Both the position numbers and the translations under genes were made by a program. 5,324 bases of DNA, from the NCBI GenBank assembly GCA_015234495.1, contig JADGMZ010000050.1:1-5324 (forward strand), given 5' to 3'. The notes beneath the pieces are model-generated. The model was not told the origin of the DNA. It searched no databases and saw nothing but the letters and a program-made list of their open reading frames with translations. Origin of the DNA: Brevundimonas sp. (GTDB taxonomy: Bacteria; Pseudomonadota; Alphaproteobacteria; Caulobacterales; Caulobacteraceae). Positions 1 through 5,324 of the stretch are shown here, in pieces. Numbering within the stretch: position 1 is the stretch's first letter; each line of letters starts with the position of its first letter.

Positions 1-596
1 CGCACGCAGGCGTCGAGATCGATCGGGTTCGACTGCCGCCAGGCGATGTCGAAGTCGATGGAGTCGGCGTGGACGATCGGCGCGATGGCGTCGAAGAAGG
101 ACAGGCTTTCCTCGCCCGTGGTCTTCAGGATGGCCTCGGCGAGGGCGGGCGAGGTCAGCGGGCCGGTGGCGACGATGACGTTGTCCCAGTCCTCCGGCGG
201 GAGGCCGGCGATCTCCCCGCGCACGACGGTGACGAGGGGGTGGGCCTGCAGCTTCGCCGTGACGGCCTGGGAGAACCCCTCGCGGTCGACCGCCAGCGCC
301 CCGCCGGCCGGCACCTGGTTGAGGTCGCCGCAGGCCATGATCACCGAGTCCAGCGCCCGCATCTCGGCATGCAGCAGGCCGACGGCGTTGTACTCCCAGT
401 CGTCGGAGCGGAAGGAGTTGGAGCAGACCAGCTCGGCCAGGCCGTCGGTGTGGTGGGCGTCGGTCTTCACGCCGGGCACGCCGCGCATCTCGTGCAGGAT
501 GACGGGGACGCCGGCGCTGGCGATCTGCCAGGCGGCTTCGGAGCCGGCGAGGCCGCCGCCGACGACGTGGACGGGGGAGGGGGAGGAGGAGGTCAT
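1..596 (-). CDS. trmFO: TrmFO, methylenetetrahydrofolate--tRNA-(uracil-5-)-methyltransferase (N-terminal part, 3' end outside window)
   Basis: TrmFO is a cytoplasmic flavoenzyme that makes 5-methyluridine at position 54 in the tRNA T-loop, taking the methylene carbon from 5,10-methylenetetrahydrofolate and reducing it through FAD with NAD(P)H. The 198 visible codons begin with a Ser/Pro-rich tip and then an FAD-binding Rossmann motif GGGLAGSE (residues 13-20, GxGxxG). The family block [13 protein letters not shown] (54-66) follows; Cys58 corresponds to the conserved cysteine near residue 53 in Bacillus TrmFO. Further family stretches are [13 protein letters not shown] (94-106), [10 protein letters not shown] (141-150) and [12 protein letters not shown] (164-175). 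Full-length proteins have roughly 440-480 residues, so more than half is missing. The ATG at 596-594 is favoured because an in-frame TAG lies only three codons upstream (608-606) and AGAAGG precedes it. The gene is divergent from the membrane protein gene at 828. No break is seen. The related family member GidA/MnmG is less likely because the cysteine block is TrmFO-like. Confidence 0.95.
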   Translation of the reverse strand, partial: MTSSSPSPVHVVGGGLAGSEAAWQIASAGVPVILHEMRGVPGVKTDAHHTDGLAELVCSNSFRSDDWEYNAVGLLHAEMRALDSVIMACGDLNQVPAGGALAVDREGFSQAVTAKLQAHPLVTVVRGEIAGLPPEDWDNVIVATGPLTSPALAEAILKTTGEESLSFFDAIAPIVHADSIDFDIAWRQSNPIDLDACV

Positions 597-601
597 CGCG
601 G

Positions 602-607
602 CCTTCT
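602..607 (-). promoter_or_regulatory. Ribosome binding site of trmFO
   Basis: Read on the minus strand, AGAAGG lies 5 bases before the ATG at 596-594. It is a good Shine-Dalgarno match, and together with the TAG at 608-606 it fixes the trmFO start. The TAG overlaps the first bases of this site. Confidence 0.6.
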
Positions 608-677
608 AGTCATCCCGAGGCGTCCCGTCAGCCGGGAAAGCCGTCGCAGGTTGGCCGCAACCTCACTGCGGTCAGGG

Positions 678-697
678 CGCCCCTGCCAGGAGGGGCG
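678..697. repeat. Perfect 7-bp inverted repeat in the divergent intergenic region
   Basis: CGCCCCT at 678-684 pairs perfectly with AGGGGCG at 691-697 around a 6-base loop. On the plus strand the loop and right arm together contain AGGAGGGG (688-695), a strong Shine-Dalgarno-like sequence 6 bases before an ATG at 702. If transcribed rightward, the hairpin would partly hide that site. On the minus strand it would lie in the trmFO leader. No U-tract follows on either side, so termination is unlikely. A protein-binding site is possible. Confidence 0.45.
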
Positions 698-771
698 GTC
701 GATGAAGAGCGTTATCGAGGCGGTGGCGGATCTTTCGGCCGGGCCGGAGACCGCCGTTGCGGCGATTTCCG

Positions 772-800
772 CTGACACCGCCGTGATCGCCGACTAGGCT
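772..800 (+). promoter_or_regulatory. Possible housekeeping sigma promoter for the membrane protein gene
   Basis: CTGACA (772-777) matches the -35 consensus TTGACA at five of six positions. A 17-base spacer follows, then TAGGCT (795-800), which keeps the TA start and final T of a -10 box; CTAG at 794-797 also resembles the alphaproteobacterial CTA core. Transcription would begin near 807, giving a leader of about 20 bases before the ATG at 828. The -10 match is weak, so this is a candidate only. A promoter here overlaps the end of the small ORF at 702-797, which argues against that ORF being co-transcribed with the downstream gene. Confidence 0.35.
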
Positions 801-816
801 CGCAGCGAACACGCAC

Positions 817-824
817 AGGAGGGG
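817..824 (+). promoter_or_regulatory. Strong ribosome binding site of the membrane protein gene
   Basis: AGGAGGGG ends three bases before the ATG at 828; the core AGGAGG (817-822) is 5 bases from the start. This is a near-perfect Shine-Dalgarno and selects 828 as the start. The same octamer occurs at 688-695 before the ATG at 702. Confidence 0.7.
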
Positions 825-827
825 ACA

Positions 828-1751
828 ATGGCGTTTTCGGGCAGCGACGCGGCCTTCGAGGGATTCCGCCTCGTCAGGCGCAACCCCATGGCTCTCGTGG
901 CCTGGACCCTGCTGTACGCGGTCGTGAGCCTCGTCAGCCTGTTCGCCATGTCGAACGCCATTGGTCCGCTGACGACGTGGGGCGAGCGCATGGAGGCGCT
1001 GGAGGGGACGTCGCCGACGCCGGAGGAGGTCCTCGCAGCCTTCCAGGGCCTGGGCGAAGTGATGCTGGGCCTGTCGTGGCTGATCCCGCTGCAGCTGGCG
1101 ATCAGCGCCATGCTGATGGCGGCCGTGGCGCGGGCGGTGCTGAACCCCCGGGCCGGCGGATTCGGCTATTTGCGGCTGGGCATGGATGAGCTGCGGGTGT
1201 TCGTCGTGACCCTCGTGCTGGGCATTCTGGTGATCTGCGCCTGGATGGGCGTGGCCCTGCTGGTAGGCGTCCTCGCCGGTATAGCCGGCGCAACGGGGGC
1301 CAACTGGATGTGGCTGTTCGTGGTGCTGGGCGGGCTGGCCGGCGTGGCTGCGGTCATCTGGATCTCGGTGCGGTTGAGCCTGGCGGTGCCGATCACCGTG
1401 GCCGAGAACCGGATGGCCTTCTTCGATTCCTTCGCCGTCACCCGCGGCCGCTTCTGGCCGTTGCTCGGCATGATCATCATCGCCGCCGTCATGGTGATGG
1501 TCATCAGTCTGTTGTCGTGGGTCGTGACCCTGCCGCTGAGCCTGGCGGCCGGACTGGAGTCGTGGCCGCAGGGTGGGAACAACGACCCCGAGAGAATCGC
1601 CGCCGCGCTCGATGTGACCAACCCGTGGATCATCGTCAGCGCCCTGGCCGAGGCCGTGGTCTACGCCCTGACCGTGGGCGTGATGTATGCGCCGTTCGCC
1701 GCCGCCTATCGGGATCTCAAGGGCCTGGGCGCCGAGGCCCCTGCCGCCTGA
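828..1751 (+). CDS. Six-helix integral membrane protein of unknown function
   Basis: This is a 307-residue, strongly hydrophobic protein for the inner membrane. I see about six membrane segments: residues 21-42, 78-104, 123-153, 159-181, 209-240 and 267-293. A more polar acidic loop (about 50-76) lies between the first two. The stretch RLSLAVPITVAENRMAFFDSFAVTRGRFWPLLG, split here as RLSLAVPITVAE (183-193 region) and SFAVTRGRFW (201-210), recalls membrane proteins often annotated as having a glycerophosphoryl diester phosphodiesterase membrane domain. That label does not imply enzymatic activity, and there is no phosphodiesterase domain here. There is no cleavable signal peptide; the N-terminus is short and polar up to RRNP (17-20). 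The start is set by AGGAGGGG and the end is TGA at 1749-1751. The CPBP protease gene starts 49 bases later on the same strand, so an operon is likely. A role in membrane maintenance or as a protease partner is speculation. Confidence 0.85.
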   Translation: MAFSGSDAAFEGFRLVRRNPMALVAWTLLYAVVSLVSLFAMSNAIGPLTTWGERMEALEGTSPTPEEVLAAFQGLGEVMLGLSWLIPLQLAISAMLMAAVARAVLNPRAGGFGYLRLGMDELRVFVVTLVLGILVICAWMGVALLVGVLAGIAGATGANWMWLFVVLGGLAGVAAVIWISVRLSLAVPITVAENRMAFFDSFAVTRGRFWPLLGMIIIAAVMVMVISLLSWVVTLPLSLAAGLESWPQGGNNDPERIAAALDVTNPWIIVSALAEAVVYALTVGVMYAPFAAAYRDLKGLGAEAPAA

Positions 1752-1785
1752 GCCGAATTCCGTCGACGTTTCGCATCGCCGCAGG

Positions 1786-1796
1786 CCTTCGAAGGA
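1786..1796 (+). promoter_or_regulatory. Ribosome binding site of the CPBP protease gene, inside a 10-base palindrome
   Basis: GAAGGA (1791-1796) lies 4 bases before the ATG at 1801 and fits a Shine-Dalgarno. It overlaps the perfect palindrome CCTTCGAAGG (1786-1795). The 49-base gap after the upstream stop shows no terminator, consistent with read-through from the membrane protein gene. Confidence 0.5.
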
Positions 1797-1800
1797 CACC

Positions 1801-2748
1801 ATGACGGGCATCGAACTCTATGCGCCGCGCCGGCCGCGACACCGCCGCACCTGGACGATCGCCGCCCTGGTGCTGGCCGTCGTCTTCATCGTCCTCGGCC
1901 AGCTGGCCGGGGCCGTGCCGGGCATATTGCTGGGCTTGCTGACGCCCGAGGGGGAGACCGTGGGCTGGCAGGGGACGGCCTACACCCTCGCGTCCTTCGC
2001 CTTCACGGCCGGGATCGTGGTGCTGTGGGTCGCCCTGTTCGAGCGCCGCGGGCTGGCGACGATCGGCTTCAACGGATCGGGGCTGAAGCGATTCCTGCGC
2101 GGCTACGTGATCGGCCTGGCCTTTCTGGCCGCGGTCGTCGGGATCATCTGGGCGCTGGGAGGCTATCGCGTGGAGGCCGGCGGCGCCTTCGCCGCCGCCA
2201 ACGTCGGCGCCGCCCTGGTCCCGATCGCCGTGCTGCTTCTCGGCTTCGTCATCCAGGGCTCGACCGAGGAGATCCTGACCCGCGGCTGGCTGATGCAGGT
2301 GATCGCCTCCCGCCATGGCCTGGCCTGGGGGGTCGGGCTCAGCTCGGCCCTGTTCGGCCTGCTGCACGCCGCCAATATCGATCCGTCGCCCGAGCTGCTG
2401 ACGGGCGTGCTGAACGTGGTCCTGTTCGGGGTCTTCATCGGCCTCTACGCCGCGCGCGAGGGTTCCCTGTGGGGCGTCTGCGGCTGGCACGCGGCGTGGA
2501 ACTGGCTGCTCGGCCTCGGCTTCGGGCTCGAGGTTTCGGGGCAGGTGATCGAAACAGCGCCGTTGCTGGTCGACCTGGGCACGCAGACGGCCCTGCCGTG
2601 GTGGGTCACCGGCGCGGCCTTCGGGCCCGAGGGCAGCGTGGTCACCACGGCCGTGCTCCTGATCGGAATGGCGGTGCTGATCGTGAAGGGGCGCACGCGC
2701 GACCACGGCGTCGTGGCCGAACCGGCGCCGGCGGAGGCGGCGGGCTAG
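1801..2748 (+). CDS. CPBP-family intramembrane glutamic endopeptidase (Abi/CAAX-protease-like)
   Basis: A 315-residue polytopic membrane protein of the CPBP family (Rce1/Abi type, metal-independent glutamic proteases cutting within or near the membrane). All core motifs are present: EEILTR (Glu156, Glu157, Arg161), FGLLH (Phe185, His189) and HAAWN (His230, Asn234), matching EExxxR, FxxxH and HxxxN. Glu156 is the expected catalytic base. Membrane segments lie near 18-47, 60-80, 101-120, 135-152, 174-190, 202-217, 222-242 and 278-296. The N-terminus is basic (Arg-rich, 10-16), suggesting it stays in the cytoplasm; the tail is Ala/Pro/Glu-rich. The frame stays open back to an ATG at 1687, but that would overlap the upstream gene by 65 bases; the ATG at 1801 with GAAGGA is preferred. 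It is probably the second gene of an operon with the membrane protein. The substrate is unknown: bacterial members have been linked to prenyl-protein-like processing, bacteriocin self-immunity and signalling, but nothing here selects one. Confidence 0.92.
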   Translation: MTGIELYAPRRPRHRRTWTIAALVLAVVFIVLGQLAGAVPGILLGLLTPEGETVGWQGTAYTLASFAFTAGIVVLWVALFERRGLATIGFNGSGLKRFLRGYVIGLAFLAAVVGIIWALGGYRVEAGGAFAAANVGAALVPIAVLLLGFVIQGSTEEILTRGWLMQVIASRHGLAWGVGLSSALFGLLHAANIDPSPELLTGVLNVVLFGVFIGLYAAREGSLWGVCGWHAAWNWLLGLGFGLEVSGQVIETAPLLVDLGTQTALPWWVTGAAFGPEGSVVTTAVLLIGMAVLIVKGRTRDHGVVAEPAPAEAAG

Positions 2749-2757
2749 CCTCCGCCG
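2729..2757. terminator. GC-rich stem-loop at the convergent gene junction, possible bidirectional terminator
   Basis: CGGCGGAGGC (2729-2738) pairs perfectly with GCCTCCGCCG (2748-2757) around a 9-base loop, giving a 10-bp stem. The left arm lies in the last codons of the CPBP gene and most of its stop codon TAG (2746-2748) is in the loop. The uvrA stop (2761-2759) is just outside the right arm. The location between two convergent 3' ends fits a shared terminator or an mRNA 3'-end stabiliser. The T-tract is poor on both strands (only TT on the plus side), so Rho-independent termination is not certain. Confidence 0.55.
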
Positions 2758-2758
2758 T

Positions 2759-5324
<2,566 letters not shown>

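Larger units (their letters stand above)
597..827. other. Divergent intergenic region between trmFO and the membrane protein gene
   Basis: These 231 bases separate two divergent genes and should carry the control signals of both. Three short inverted repeats are visible: 623-627/633-637 (5-bp stem, 5-base loop), 648-653/658-663 (6 bp, 4-base loop GCCG) and 678-684/691-697 (7 bp, 6-base loop). None is followed by a T-tract on either strand, so they do not look like standard terminators. Two short overlapping ORFs exist: 702-797 on the plus strand (31 residues) and 593-778 on the minus strand (61 residues, GTG start). Neither resembles a protein I know. The minus-strand one uses codons rare in the neighbouring genes (AGA, ATA, CGA). 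I treat the region as mainly non-coding. I see no convincing minus-strand promoter for trmFO. Confidence 0.6.

Noticed and set aside
573..592. G-run (two G5 blocks then GGA repeats) near the trmFO start, a possible G-quadruplex or slippage tract
   Set aside because: It encodes the Ser/Pro-rich N-terminus of TrmFO on the opposite strand; only two runs exceed GG, so a stable quadruplex is not supported, and phase variation cannot be shown from one sequence.
69..797. Plus-strand open frame of 242 codons opposite trmFO and reaching into the intergenic region
   Set aside because: It is Gly/Asp/Val-rich and antisense to well-conserved TrmFO sequence; only its last 31 codons have an independent start worth considering.
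672..1811. Long minus-strand open frame (379 codons) opposite the membrane protein gene, rich in His, Asp, Gln and Arg
   Set aside because: The composition is typical of an antisense reading of a hydrophobic GC-rich gene, with no domain or clear ribosome binding site; the plus-strand frame has coherent membrane segments and a strong start.
1717..2706. Long minus-strand open frame (329 codons) opposite the CPBP gene
   Set aside because: It is low-complexity and Gln/Asp/Arg-rich; the plus-strand frame has all CPBP catalytic motifs.
1801..2748. CPBP protein as a bacteriocin-immunity or phage-abortive (Abi) gene of a defence island
   Set aside because: The family name invites this, but there is no bacteriocin precursor, toxin, transposase or compositional change nearby; the neighbours are housekeeping genes.

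Overview
The window is high-GC DNA with strongly GC-biased third codon positions. It holds four protein genes, two of them cut by the window edges. The UvrA and TrmFO sequences, including an alphaproteobacterial-style CPVSGFT stretch in UvrA, suggest an alphaproteobacterium. Caulobacteraceae, for example a Brevundimonas or Caulobacter relative, is my best guess. This is inferred from recalled family resemblance, not from a database search.

Layout: (1) 1-596, minus strand: the N-terminal 198 codons of trmFO, the folate/FAD-dependent tRNA m5U54 methyltransferase; its 3' end lies beyond base 1. (2) 597-827: a 231-base divergent intergenic region with three small inverted repeats, a plausible plus-strand promoter (772-800) and two doubtful short ORFs. 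(3) 828-1751, plus strand: a six-helix integral membrane protein of unknown function. (4) 1801-2748, plus strand: a CPBP-family (Abi/CAAX-protease-like) intramembrane endopeptidase with all core motifs, probably co-transcribed with the preceding gene. (5) 2729-2757: a GC-rich stem-loop at the convergent junction. (6) 2759-5324, minus strand: uvrA, the nucleotide excision repair damage-recognition ATPase, complete at its C-terminus but lacking about the first 110 residues.

The two flanking genes are housekeeping functions (tRNA modification and DNA repair). The central plus-strand pair is a two-gene membrane module lying between the trmFO and uvrA genes, with divergent expression at one end and convergent at the other. 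Nothing indicates a mobile element, CRISPR array, tRNA or rRNA. I do not see a convincing new biological system. The points most worth checking are the structured divergent region, the hairpin whose loop carries a stop codon, the membrane protein/CPBP protease pairing, and the missing cysteine in the first UvrA zinc module.
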